Shown here: positions 15,061 through 24,034 of the stretch, piece by piece | How positions within the stretch are numbered: position 1 is the stretch's first letter | Layout: each line of letters begins with the position of its first letter | Assembly: GCA_025782395.1 (NCBI GenBank) | Contig: JALGZD010000219.1 | Span: 141,560-205,559, forward strand | Direction: 5' to 3' | Source of the DNA: a bacterium | GTDB taxonomy: Bacteria; Joyebacterota; Joyebacteria; Joyebacterales; Joyebacteraceae | DNA length: 64,000 nt | The notes under the pieces: generated by a model | The model's database searches: none | Told to the model about the DNA's origin: nothing | The model's input: only the letters and a program-made list of their open reading frames with translations | Position numbers and translations under genes: made by a program

Positions 15061-17061
15061 CTACTCCTGAAGGAACTCCATCACCCACTGGGGTCTCGGC
15101 GGCGGCGAGCTGTCAAGCTTCCTCAACCAGTCCTTGGTCGTGAGGGCCTTTTCCCCCACCGTCTTGAACTCGTAGAATGAAGAGATCACACCTCCGAAGA
15201 GCAGTCTGTCTTCTCCCTGCCCGACACTCACGTAGATCAGGTCAGGATCCCCCACAGCGACCTCGATGGTCGTTCCCGTTCCGAAGTCGTGGTAGACCGA
15301 AGCGACGAATGCCACGCTTTCAGTGGGCACTCCGCGCTGCTCCGCGCGCCCGGTTCCCCCGAGGAAACCCGGGCCGGACGCCGGATCCATAGGGCCGTCC
15401 GACGCGGCGCCCAGCTGCGTGGTGTCTCCGACAGGCGCGACACATGATCGTTCGACAGAGACGATGAACTCGCGATAGGCATCCATCCTGGCTGAGATGG
15501 AGTCGTCGAGCAGGTAGTTCTCCCACAGCTTGTCTCTGAGATTATCGAGAAGATCTCTGAGCCGGACATAGAGCTCCGGGTACGGCTCGACCATGAGACA
15601 ATGACTCTCGACCTCTGAGAGCGCGTCTCTGAGACTGAATGCCGCATCCATGTGCCCGGCAGGTGCTCGCCGTATGTCCGCCCACGCGGCCGCTGCTGTC
15701 GATAGCATCCTTGTCTCCCACGCGCGCGTCCTTGCGAAATCGGGGAGTTGGTTTCTCGACGGCTCGAAGAGCGCGGAAATCGCGTGGAGCCAGCTCCAGT
15801 ACAGATCACTCGTCCAATCCCCGTACGTAGCCTGCTCGAGCTCGAACTCGAGCTCGTGGTATCCCACCCGGTAGATCTCCCGGCCGAACGCGTCCTGGTC
15901 ATCGAGCACCGATCTCGCGGCCCTCGAGCCGAGAAGCGCCATCAGGCTCAAGGCAACCGAGGGCGCCTGCTCGGATGTGCTTCCCAGTCTTCGGAAGCCC
16001 TGTCTGTAGTGGAAGTCCCTCGGACACAGCAAGCGAAGACCTCTCAGCTCGTGTGTTTCGAAATGGGGAGGGGCAATCTCCCCCACTCGCTCCGCGAATC
16101 GCGCGACGAGCTCCTGGTCGGAGAGAAGCTCAATGTTGAATTCCTCACCGAAGACGTCGTCCGCGATCTCCATATAGTCAAGGACGGTTGGGTCGCCCGC
16201 CCCCCCACGAAAGAAGAGCAGCGGGTCATAGATGAGACTCCAGAGCTCCAACCAGTCACCCGCCTCTTCCTCAAGAGCGCGCACGACGAGCAGAGCCTGA
16301 ATCGTGAGACGGTAGTCCTCGACTCGGCCTTCGGGTAGAGCGAATGCCATTCTGCTGTACCACGTGACCGCCCTGTGAAATCTCTCGAGGCGTTCGCTCG
16401 AGGCGTAGTGGCCCTCAGAGATGTAGTGCGAATAGTCCTCGCCCGGCCCCGCCACACCGTCCAGCGGTGTGGCACCCATAATGGGCGAGAACCCTACTAC
16501 TGCTCCTTCCTCGACGAGCGCGAGTTCCCTCTCGACAAGTCCGAGTGCCGTCTCGGATGGGAAGAACTCCGGGTCCAGCAGGCTCAAGCCGACCGAAAAG
16601 AACGCGACATTGAGCCGGGCCGCCTCTCTGACAAATGAGTCGGTCGCGCGCAAATACTGGTCCTCACTTAGCCGCACCATCTCCCGTGACAGCTCCTCGA
16701 GCCGCTCGTAGAGCTCGTTTCCCTCCAGTGTGAGAAGGACCTCGTCGAGGAACAGACGCGTCGTTCGCAACACCACGTCGGCGGTGATGAATGGGTTGAC
16801 GCCCTGTTCACGGAGCATACGATAGCTCTGCGCGGGATTCGGCGCTTCGCCGGAGACAGCAACGAAACCCCGCTCGGAGAGAGCCCTCAGGCTCGAATCG
16901 GACAGACCGGAGATATCGGCGACCTCGGCGTTGCCGATTGTTGCGCTGCCTGTTACCAGAACGAACAGGCACACGATCTTGATTGCAACCGCAGCCAAGC
17001 GCGACAGACGCACGTGTCTGCTCCTTTCACCCGCCCGTTCCGAGCGGAGTGCGCGCAGCAT
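15061..17061 (-). CDS. Secreted DUF3160 protein
   Basis: This 666-residue protein has a basic N-terminus and a hydrophobic segment (about 24-45, LAAVAIKIVCLFVLVTG) consistent with a signal peptide. The body is largely alpha-helical and acidic, with the NPFITADVVLRTT region near residues 93-105 and the HRAVTWYSRM block near 230 that I associate with DUF3160. No catalytic motif is known for the family. ATG 17061 has GGGAGG six bases upstream. It is convergent with the dehydrogenase operon and lies about 100 bases downstream of the HTH-cupin regulator on the same strand. Confidence 0.75.
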   Translation of the reverse strand: MLRALRSERAGERSRHVRLSRLAAVAIKIVCLFVLVTGSATIGNAEVADISGLSDSSLRALSERGFVAVSGEAPNPAQSYRMLREQGVNPFITADVVLRTTRLFLDEVLLTLEGNELYERLEELSREMVRLSEDQYLRATDSFVREAARLNVAFFSVGLSLLDPEFFPSETALGLVERELALVEEGAVVGFSPIMGATPLDGVAGPGEDYSHYISEGHYASSERLERFHRAVTWYSRMAFALPEGRVEDYRLTIQALLVVRALEEEAGDWLELWSLIYDPLLFFRGGAGDPTVLDYMEIADDVFGEEFNIELLSDQELVARFAERVGEIAPPHFETHELRGLRLLCPRDFHYRQGFRRLGSTSEQAPSVALSLMALLGSRAARSVLDDQDAFGREIYRVGYHELEFELEQATYGDWTSDLYWSWLHAISALFEPSRNQLPDFARTRAWETRMLSTAAAAWADIRRAPAGHMDAAFSLRDALSEVESHCLMVEPYPELYVRLRDLLDNLRDKLWENYLLDDSISARMDAYREFIVSVERSCVAPVGDTTQLGAASDGPMDPASGPGFLGGTGRAEQRGVPTESVAFVASVYHDFGTGTTIEVAVGDPDLIYVSVGQGEDRLLFGGVISSFYEFKTVGEKALTTKDWLRKLDSSPPPRPQWVMEFLQE

Positions 17062-17159
17062 CTACACATCCTCCCACAGGTTTCTCACGCGCTCCTGTGC
17101 GAACCACAAATCGGAGACGCTCTCGACCACCCGGTGAGGAGAAGGGAAACCCGAACTCC

Positions 17160-17729
17160 CTAGGGTGACAGCACGCCTTCCGACGTCGTCACCCAGAATG
17201 CCCGTGTGCCGTCCGAACCGAGCTTCTCGATCCGGTGAGGCACGCTGGCTCTGAACTGAATGCAGTCACCCGGGCCCAGTTCGTACTCATCGCCGCCGAC
17301 GATGATCTTGAGCTTCCCCGACTCAACGATGAGAATCTCCTCGCCTTCGTGCGGGCGAGTCTGCAACGGCCCTGACTCGATATCCTGAAGCTCCACCACT
17401 CGCAGCCGCCCGGCCGGTATCCCGGTAGTCAGGAAATCGACCTCAGCCACGGTCTTGTCGCCGTCTCTGACGACATGATGGGGTCGCTCGTGCTTGCGCA
17501 CTACTGAAACACTCGGCAGCTGTTCCTCTTCGACGAAGTAGGTCGCCGGCGTGCTCAAAGCGCGCGCAATGCGCAGCAGCGCTCCAACCGTCGGTGACGT
17601 CCTTCCACGCTCGATCTCCGATATGTGCGTGGGAGACATCCTGGAACCGTCTGCGACCTGTTTCAGGGTCATACCCCTGGCCAGCCTCTCGAGCTTCACC
17701 CGCCGCCCCAGTTCTGCCTTGTCAAGCAT
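17160..17729 (-). CDS. XRE-family HTH regulator with C-terminal cupin
   Basis: The 189-residue protein has an N-terminal helix-turn-helix (about 8-62, with TLKQVADGSRMSPTHISEIE) and a C-terminal cupin (about 110-182, with HEGEEILIVESGKLKI and LGPGDCIQF). This architecture is shared with PuuR-type and related amino-acid or polyamine-responsive regulators, where the cupin senses a small molecule. Nearby candidates for control are the DUF3160 gene and the four-gene dehydrogenase. The gap upstream (17730-17971) contains no gene that I can see. Confidence 0.85.
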   Translation of the reverse strand: MLDKAELGRRVKLERLARGMTLKQVADGSRMSPTHISEIERGRTSPTVGALLRIARALSTPATYFVEEEQLPSVSVVRKHERPHHVVRDGDKTVAEVDFLTTGIPAGRLRVVELQDIESGPLQTRPHEGEEILIVESGKLKIIVGGDEYELGPGDCIQFRASVPHRIEKLGSDGTRAFWVTTSEGVLSP

Positions 17730-17971
17730 GGTTCACCCCTCCCTGTCTCGGATCCAGCTCTGGCCTCACCCGCTCTTCGGGTAGAAGACTACTTCGGGGT
17801 CCCCGGTGAGGATCTTCACAATCAAACGAACCTCGCGGACTTCACCCTTCCCTCACACCTCTCCACGCCCGCGGCGGCACTGTACGAACTCGTATTCGCG
17901 TCAACCTCCCTTTTGAGAAAGATAGCAGCGGTCATCTGCCGGCTCCCAACCCCCACTGACCACCGGACCCG

Positions 17972-19162
17972 TCAGACGTGGGTCTTCTCTCCGACGCGAA
18001 CGGCACGGGTTTGTTCACGCTCACGAGCTGGTTCAGGCGCCTCGTCCGAGCGGTCTATCCCCAAAGCCGACTCGTATTCCGACAGGATCTCCTGCGTGAC
18101 CCTCAACCACGCGTAGCGTTTCACGGCCTCATGCGCTCTTGCTGTGAGTCTTTCTCTTATGTCGGGCCTTCGCGCCAGCCTGATCACGGCGTTCGCGATA
18201 GAGTCCGGTGATCCCGGCGTGACGAGAAGCCCGGTTCGCTCCCCCTCGACGACTTCGCGGTAGCCCGATATGTCGGATGCAACGATGGCCGCACCGGCCG
18301 CCATCGCCTCCAGAAGCACGATCCCGAAACTCTCGCCACCGGTCGCCGGAGAACAGAAGACGTCTGCGCTCGCGTAGTAGCGAGCGAGCAGATCACCCGA
18401 GACGAATCCGGTGAACTCGATGTGTTCGCGACACCGCTCCAACATGTGGGATTCGTAGTAGCTCGCCAGCGGCCCGCCGCCGACAACGACAAGCCTCGCG
18501 TTCGGCACCGCGTCCAGAATCGCGGGCATCGCTTTCAGAAGGAACTTCGTTCCCTTGCGCGGCTCCATCCTCCCGACAAAGAGGATGTTGAATCCCCCGT
18601 CGTCGAGCTCGGACAAGGGCCTGGCAAGCTCGAATCGCTCGACGTCGACGCCATTGGGAACAATGCTGTATTCGCCGGGGAAGTAGCGCGACGCCGTCTG
18701 CCGCGCCGCGCTCGAGACGGCGATGCGTCTTCTGAGCCGCCGCACGTAACGGTCGAGCAGCGGCCTGAATACCCGGTATCCCAACGAACTGTCGTTGCTG
18801 GCGTGGAACGTCCCTACGACGGGGACGTCAGCCTGCCCCAGCGCCGACAGACACAGAGTGGGCATGAGCGGTTCGTGCAGGTGCAGGACGTCAAACCTCT
18901 GTTCATCGAACACGCTTCTCAGCCGGCCGGCCATCTTAAGGTCCAGTGCAATGGGACAGATGGAACCGTTGGCCGGCACGGAGATCGCCCTGCCGATCCG
19001 GATGACATCGTCCTCGCACGGGGAACCGCCGTCTCCGAAAGTCGTCGTCACCACGCGGACGTCGTGTCCAAGACTGGAGAGCTCCCTGTAGGTATGATAG
19101 ACGTGTTCGGTCACCCCTCCGGGGTAAGGATGGAACGCGGGTGTGACGATGCCTATCTTCAT
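17972..19162 (-). CDS. GT4-family glycosyltransferase (PimA-like)
   Basis: The 396-residue GT-B enzyme begins GIVTPAFHPYPGGVTEHVYH, the acceptor-binding loop typical of PimA-like mannosyltransferases. Later it has IVPNGVDVERF, the donor-site GRMEPRKGTKFLLKA and the E-x7-E motif in GGESFGIVLLEAMAAG. It probably transfers a sugar from a nucleotide donor to a lipid or polyprenol at the inner face of the membrane. It lies 84 bases after the transporter-acyltransferase fusion, and that pairing recalls the PimA-PatA partnership in actinobacterial phosphatidylinositol mannoside synthesis. Sugar and acceptor are inference. Confidence 0.85.
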   Translation of the reverse strand: MKIGIVTPAFHPYPGGVTEHVYHTYRELSSLGHDVRVVTTTFGDGGSPCEDDVIRIGRAISVPANGSICPIALDLKMAGRLRSVFDEQRFDVLHLHEPLMPTLCLSALGQADVPVVGTFHASNDSSLGYRVFRPLLDRYVRRLRRRIAVSSAARQTASRYFPGEYSIVPNGVDVERFELARPLSELDDGGFNILFVGRMEPRKGTKFLLKAMPAILDAVPNARLVVVGGGPLASYYESHMLERCREHIEFTGFVSGDLLARYYASADVFCSPATGGESFGIVLLEAMAAGAAIVASDISGYREVVEGERTGLLVTPGSPDSIANAVIRLARRPDIRERLTARAHEAVKRYAWLRVTQEILSEYESALGIDRSDEAPEPAREREQTRAVRVGEKTHV

Positions 19163-19246
19163 GACCCGTCCTCTGATCGTGCTGCGGATCCCAAGCGCGC
19201 CCGTTGCTGCCTGATGCGGTGCCGCCGTTGCGCCCTCATGTCGTCG

Positions 19247-21502
19247 TCACGGCGCCCAGATCGGCTGCAACATACACCACTGATCCGGGTAACGCCCAAT
19301 GTACCGCTCGATAATGCCGGCGAGTCGCTGCGTGTACGTTTTCACAGCCGCGTCGAAATCATCACCGGCATCAGTCTCTATTGGTCGCTCGATGAGCAGC
19401 TCGTAGCTTCCATCAGATCTGCGAATGCAGAAACCGGGAACGATCGGCGCCCCGCTTCTCAGAGCAAGGTACGCCGCCCCTCTCGGCAGAACCGTCCGCT
19501 TCCCGAAGAACTCCACGTCGACACCATCGGCACCGACAAGCCTCTCCCCCAGAACGAAAACGATCTCGTTCCTTCTCAGCGCCCGCCAGACCTTGAGCGT
19601 CTGACCCAGCCGAATAACGTTGACCCCTCCGCGCTTCCGCAAGGAAGAGACGGCGCTATCCGATGCATCTCCGGAGACCGGCTCAACGATCGCCGAAAGG
19701 CCCGGCAGTCCGTCCGCGTCCGCCATAGCCGCTCCACCCATGTCCCAGCTGCCAAGATGAGCCGAGACGAAGATGACGCCCTTCCCCGCGCTGAGCGCCT
19801 CCTGAACATGCTCGAGCCCTCGAAATCTCACCCTATCGCTCACACTGTTCCTGTGCCGACCGCCCAAACCAAGGAAATCCGCATAGTACCGCCCGTAGCT
19901 TCTGAACATTCTCCTGGCCAGCACTTTCGCTTCCCTGCTGTCCGGCGGCTTCCCGAGTACGTGCCCGGCGTTCTCTTGTGCATACCTCCGCTTAGTCTTG
20001 AGGACGTACGCGGCGAGATCTGAGAGAGGTACCACGATCCAGTAACTCATGCGCCGCGGCAGCGTCGCCGCCAGTCTTGCAGTCACGCGAAGAAGTGGAT
20101 ACGCGTTCAGGAGATTGAGTCTCGACGTGTCGGCAAGAAGAAAAACCGAGATGCAGGCGTAACCCATCGAAACGAGACCGACGGCGACCAAGAGGTATCG
20201 AGGGCCGATCACGTCCACAATCACGCCGGACAGAACCCCCGCGATGCCGAACGCGGCCTTCGACAACATGTCGCGAAAACCAAATGCCTTACCGACACTC
20301 TCCTTCGGCATCGTCTCGTGCACCACCGTGTCACAGGTGATCATGGCCGGCGCTACGAAAACGCCCATGAGGAGAACACCTGCTGAGACAAGGATGATTG
20401 TCGACGACTGCGCGATCCCGATGATAACGGCACCGCAGAGGAAACAACTCACGGCGATAATGGCTCGACGCGGTGTGCGTGAGAAGAAATGCCCGACCAG
20501 AACGGATCCCACAAGCATTCCCACGCCGGCAAGCGAGAGCAGGATACCCAGCTGCGCCGGTCCCATCGCAAACTCGTTCCTGACAAGGATGGGCAGTGCA
20601 ACCATGACGAACCCGACGACGAACATGAGACTCGACAGGGAGACTGTCGAGTAGATGACTATCGCGTGCCCCTTCATCTGAGCTATGCCGTCCTTGAGAT
20701 CTGCGACCAGCCTCTGGTATGCAGAGCTGATCACCTCGACTTCCTCTCCTATCGGCGCTGCGATCTCGTGGCCGATACGCACTGCGTCTTCCCTGAACTC
20801 CACACGGCTGTGCGCGTGAAGCGCGTGGCGCGCCGCCTCCCCGACGACTCTTCTCCTGGCGGCCAGTTCCTCCTCGCGCCCGGCCGCCACTCCCGAGATA
20901 CCTCTCAGGGTCATGAATGCGACGAAGATACCCGAGACGACATAGGTAGCCGAGTCCGCGAAGAACCCGACTGTAAAACCGAACCGCTCGACGAGAAGTC
21001 CACCGCCGGCCGGACCAACTATGATCGCGACCACACCCGCGATGTTCAGAAGCGAATTGGCGGACATGAGGTTGTCACGTTTCACGATCTGCGGAAGCGC
21101 GGCCGACTTGGCCGACAGATAGAATCGATTGATGGTGAACACGAGGAATATGAGGATGTACACCATCACCATCGAGCGTGAGACCAGCGCAATCGCGGCG
21201 ACGAGCACTGCCCGTATGAAGTCGGACGCTATCATCAAGGTGCGACGGCTGATCCGGTCTGCATAAACCCCTGAGATCGGACCGATGAACAGAACGGGCG
21301 CACTGGCCAGAAGCAGGATCTTCGAGAACTCAAGACCGCTTGTCTTCTCACCACCGGAGATCGTGAAGATGAGCGCGGTCAGAGCCATCAGGTTCAGATG
21401 ATCGCCCACCTGAGACGCCAACGACCCCGCCCAGAGCAGCGTGAAGTCTCTGTTGTGGACGAGTTCCGCGAACCCTCTCCTCTTGTCGGCTGTCCCCGTC
21501 AT
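19247..21502 (-). CDS. MFS transporter fused to LpxL-like lysophospholipid acyltransferase
   Basis: This is a 751-residue two-domain protein. Residues 1-460 form an MFS-3-type transporter with about 12 membrane segments and the loop motif GVYADRISRR (78-87). A soluble insert (about 203-265) splits the two halves. Residues about 475-751 are an LpxL/HtrB-family acyltransferase with the catalytic HX4D (His582-Asp587 in SAHLGSWDMG), a GER motif and PIVPGFC. The E. coli LplT/Aas pair is a functional parallel: a flippase handing lipid to an acyltransferase. Here an LpxL-type enzyme is the partner, which is unusual. It could flip and acylate a lysolipid or a glycolipid made with the adjacent glycosyltransferase. 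It overlaps the upstream PhaR-like gene by four bases. Confidence 0.85.
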   Translation of the reverse strand: MTGTADKRRGFAELVHNRDFTLLWAGSLASQVGDHLNLMALTALIFTISGGEKTSGLEFSKILLLASAPVLFIGPISGVYADRISRRTLMIASDFIRAVLVAAIALVSRSMVMVYILIFLVFTINRFYLSAKSAALPQIVKRDNLMSANSLLNIAGVVAIIVGPAGGGLLVERFGFTVGFFADSATYVVSGIFVAFMTLRGISGVAAGREEELAARRRVVGEAARHALHAHSRVEFREDAVRIGHEIAAPIGEEVEVISSAYQRLVADLKDGIAQMKGHAIVIYSTVSLSSLMFVVGFVMVALPILVRNEFAMGPAQLGILLSLAGVGMLVGSVLVGHFFSRTPRRAIIAVSCFLCGAVIIGIAQSSTIILVSAGVLLMGVFVAPAMITCDTVVHETMPKESVGKAFGFRDMLSKAAFGIAGVLSGVIVDVIGPRYLLVAVGLVSMGYACISVFLLADTSRLNLLNAYPLLRVTARLAATLPRRMSYWIVVPLSDLAAYVLKTKRRYAQENAGHVLGKPPDSREAKVLARRMFRSYGRYYADFLGLGGRHRNSVSDRVRFRGLEHVQEALSAGKGVIFVSAHLGSWDMGGAAMADADGLPGLSAIVEPVSGDASDSAVSSLRKRGGVNVIRLGQTLKVWRALRRNEIVFVLGERLVGADGVDVEFFGKRTVLPRGAAYLALRSGAPIVPGFCIRRSDGSYELLIERPIETDAGDDFDAAVKTYTQRLAGIIERYIGRYPDQWCMLQPIWAP

Positions 21503-21816
21503 ATCGCCCCGACTCCCGCCTTCTCAACCTCCGCTACATCGCGGGCGGCTTCATTGCCGTGCTCGAGCGATCCGCGGAGCGCGAGAAGCACTCGCTCAGC
21601 CAGCTGAGCTCTGGCTTCGTCATCCGGGTGGCGTCTCACGTACTCCAGGATCGCTTGGATCATAGTGACCGCTGAGATGTCCTCACCCGTTCCCTTAAGC
21701 TCAACATGAACATCCTCGCCGGAGAGCACCAGCTCGGAAAGCTCAAGAAGGGTGATAACCTTTCTCTTGTGCGTGTCGTAGAGACGCCTGTTCGAGTACT
21801 TGAGGATGAACCTCAA
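21499..21816 (-). CDS. PhaR-like polyhydroxyalkanoate accumulation regulator
   Basis: The 105-residue protein has the KYSNRRLYDT motif (6-15) followed by an ITLLELSELVLSGEDVHV segment and TGEDIS, the signature of the PHB accumulation regulator DNA-binding domain. It lacks the longer C-terminal PHA-granule-binding part of classical PhaR. It is translationally coupled to the MFS-acyltransferase gene (ATGA overlap), which suggests a lipid-related regulator here rather than one for PHA storage; no PHA synthase is in the window. Confidence 0.8.
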   Translation of the reverse strand: MRFILKYSNRRLYDTHKRKVITLLELSELVLSGEDVHVELKGTGEDISAVTMIQAILEYVRRHPDDEARAQLAERVLLALRGSLEHGNEAARDVAEVEKAGVGAI

Positions 21817-21870
21817 TGTGACTCCTACTCACTCCAAACTTGTTTCGTTGCTTTTGTGCGGCGCACCATG

Positions 21871-21903
21871 AACGTATGAGCCTTGCGCTCGCCCGTCAAG
21901 GCT
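21871..21903. promoter_or_regulatory. Candidate promoter/operator upstream of the PhaR-like gene
   Basis: On the reverse strand TTGACG (21899-21894) and a weak TACGTT (21876-21871) are spaced by 17 bases. The -35 overlaps an inverted repeat, AGCCTTG (21879-21885) with CAAGGCT (21897-21903), 11 bases apart, which could be an operator. On the forward strand the same hairpin is followed by TTTTCTCC, but no forward gene precedes it. The remainder of 21817-22068 is empty. Confidence 0.4.
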
Positions 21904-22068
21904 TTTTCTCCTAGATAGTTTGCGCATTGCGGAGGCGACGTGGAGCCGACCTGGCAACAAAGCCCAGGAAACCCCATTCACACGACAGGAGGCCGCGTTG
22001 CAGGAACAAGCGAAATACCGACACGACGGCCACTACCAGACGACCACTATCCCATGGACGCCGCACCT

Positions 22069-24003
22069 CTAGCTGTCGGATGAATTCGTACCTTGCTCTC
22101 TGGTCGATAGATGAAGTACCAGCGTCAGGAGACCAAAGAGCAGAGCTGCGACGAGGCCGGAGGCTCTCCCGGCCCAGCCATGCCCGATCGTGATGTGCTC
22201 ATCAAGCCCCGCATTGACCAGTGCGGCCACACCGATGCCCATCAGCGCGCCGCCGGCAATGAGCCCCGAGCTGAAGAGGACTCCCCGCTCGCGCCGCGTG
22301 TGCTGCCTCTCGGGACCACGCGTGCGCTCTACCATGAGTCTTACGAGACCACCAGTCATGATAGGTGTCGAGAGCCTGATTGGAAGGTAGAGCCCCACGG
22401 CGAAGGGCAGCGACGGAATACCAAGAAGCTCAACACATGCAGCCATGAACGCTCCGATGAAGACGAGCGTCCAGGGCAGCGACTGAGTGAGCACACCCTT
22501 GACGACCATGGACATGAGCACGGCCTGCGGCGCCGGCAGCCTGTCCGACCCGATTCCGTATGCGCGGTGCAGGAAGAAGACAACCCAGCCGATCGCAAGC
22601 GCCGAACTCAACACGCCGATGATCTCTCCGATCTGCTGTCGTCGAGGCGTTGCTCCGACCAGAAAACCGGTCTTCAGATCCTGCGAGGTGTCGGAAGCGA
22701 TACAGATCGCGATGCATACCACGGCCCCGACGGAGATGGCCCCGATCATGCCAGCCTTCCCCGTCCACCCCATGCCCAGAAAGATGAGGCTGGTCGCCAG
22801 AAGTGTCGCTATGGTCATACCCGACGCAGGGTTCGAGCTGCTACCGACCAAACCGACGATCCTAGAGGATACGGTTACAAAGAAGAAGCTGAAGACCACT
22901 ATGAGCAATGCACCCATCGCATTGACCGGTATCGCAGGCAGAAGCCAGGCCACGATTCCCAGGAGAACCGCGCCCAACAACACCAGCTTGGTAGGAAGGT
23001 CGCGCGCCGTCCTCACGGTCTCGGTCTCACCACCGGAACACCCCAACAGTTCCTTGAAACCCGCGCCGAACGAACTGACCATTGTGGGTATCGCCTTGAT
23101 GAGGGTAACAAGCCCGCCCAACGCGACGGCCCCCGCCCCGATGTAGCGTATGTAATTGTCCCAGATCTCGCCCGGACCCATCTGTTCTATGGGAACGCTC
23201 CCGGGATAGAGCGGCTCGGCCAGACCGCTTCCCATCATCTTGATGATCGGGATCAGCACAAGCCACGCGACGCCGCCACCGGCGAGCATTATGCCTGAGA
23301 TGCGCGGGCCGATGACGTATCCGACGCCCAGAAGCGCCGGCGCTACCTCACCGCCCATCTGAGCGCCCTCGACTCCACGAATATTCCAGGTGGGACGATC
23401 AGGCCAAAGGCGCAGGCCATTCATCAGGAATTCATATAGCGCACCGATCCCCAACCCCGCCAGAACCCGAGCAACCCGCGACCCTCCCGCGTCGCCGGCC
23501 ACGAGCACCTCCGCGCACGCCGTGCCCTCGGGAAAAGGCAGCTTCCCGTGTTCACCTATCATCAGATGACGACGAAGCGGGACCATAAAGAGCACGCCCA
23601 GAAGCCCTCCCACGACCGCCAGCGCAAAGATCTTCGAGAGCTCCGGCATGAAGCCAAGCAATATGAGCGCCGGGATTGTGAAGATGATGCCTGCTGCCAG
23701 AGATTCGCCGGCGGAGCCCACTGTCTGAACCATGTTGTTCTCAAGCACAGTAGGGCGAGAGCGGAAGAACCGGCTCAGCGCGATGGCGATGACGGCCGCC
23801 GGAATGGACGCGGACACCGTCATGCCGACCTTGAGACCGAGGTAGGCGTTGGCGGCGCCGAACACAATGCCGACCAAGGCGCCAATGAGCACGGACCGGA
23901 GCGTAAACTCGGGGATGGTGATCGCGTGCCCCGTGTAAGGCTTGTAGTCCTCTCCCTTGCAGCCGCTGTAAGCATCGGCCCCCAGACGTCGTTTGTTGCT
24001 CAT
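22069..24003 (-). CDS. OPT-family oligopeptide transporter
   Basis: A polytopic protein of about 644 residues with roughly 14-16 hydrophobic segments. It shows the OPT-family motifs FGAANAYLGLKVGMTV near residues 50-65, the KLPFPEGTACAEVL block and PYxxGxYLPIRLSTPI-like sequence near the C-terminus (LPFAVGLYLPIRLSTPI). The bacterial group takes up peptides or metal-chelating peptides, driven by protons. ATG 24003 follows GGAGA; an in-frame ATG at 24015 is an alternative. It would suit the proteolytic lifestyle suggested by the secreted peptidases. Confidence 0.88.
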   Translation of the reverse strand: MSNKRRLGADAYSGCKGEDYKPYTGHAITIPEFTLRSVLIGALVGIVFGAANAYLGLKVGMTVSASIPAAVIAIALSRFFRSRPTVLENNMVQTVGSAGESLAAGIIFTIPALILLGFMPELSKIFALAVVGGLLGVLFMVPLRRHLMIGEHGKLPFPEGTACAEVLVAGDAGGSRVARVLAGLGIGALYEFLMNGLRLWPDRPTWNIRGVEGAQMGGEVAPALLGVGYVIGPRISGIMLAGGGVAWLVLIPIIKMMGSGLAEPLYPGSVPIEQMGPGEIWDNYIRYIGAGAVALGGLVTLIKAIPTMVSSFGAGFKELLGCSGGETETVRTARDLPTKLVLLGAVLLGIVAWLLPAIPVNAMGALLIVVFSFFFVTVSSRIVGLVGSSSNPASGMTIATLLATSLIFLGMGWTGKAGMIGAISVGAVVCIAICIASDTSQDLKTGFLVGATPRRQQIGEIIGVLSSALAIGWVVFFLHRAYGIGSDRLPAPQAVLMSMVVKGVLTQSLPWTLVFIGAFMAACVELLGIPSLPFAVGLYLPIRLSTPIMTGGLVRLMVERTRGPERQHTRRERGVLFSSGLIAGGALMGIGVAALVNAGLDEHITIGHGWAGRASGLVAALLFGLLTLVLHLSTREQGTNSSDS

Positions 24004-24034
24004 GTCTGTCTCCATGTCGTCGGCACTACTGCTG

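Noticed and set aside
18422..20023. Forward 533-codon reading frame
   Set aside because: It is antisense to the GT4 gene and the MFS-acyltransferase fusion and has no recognisable domain.
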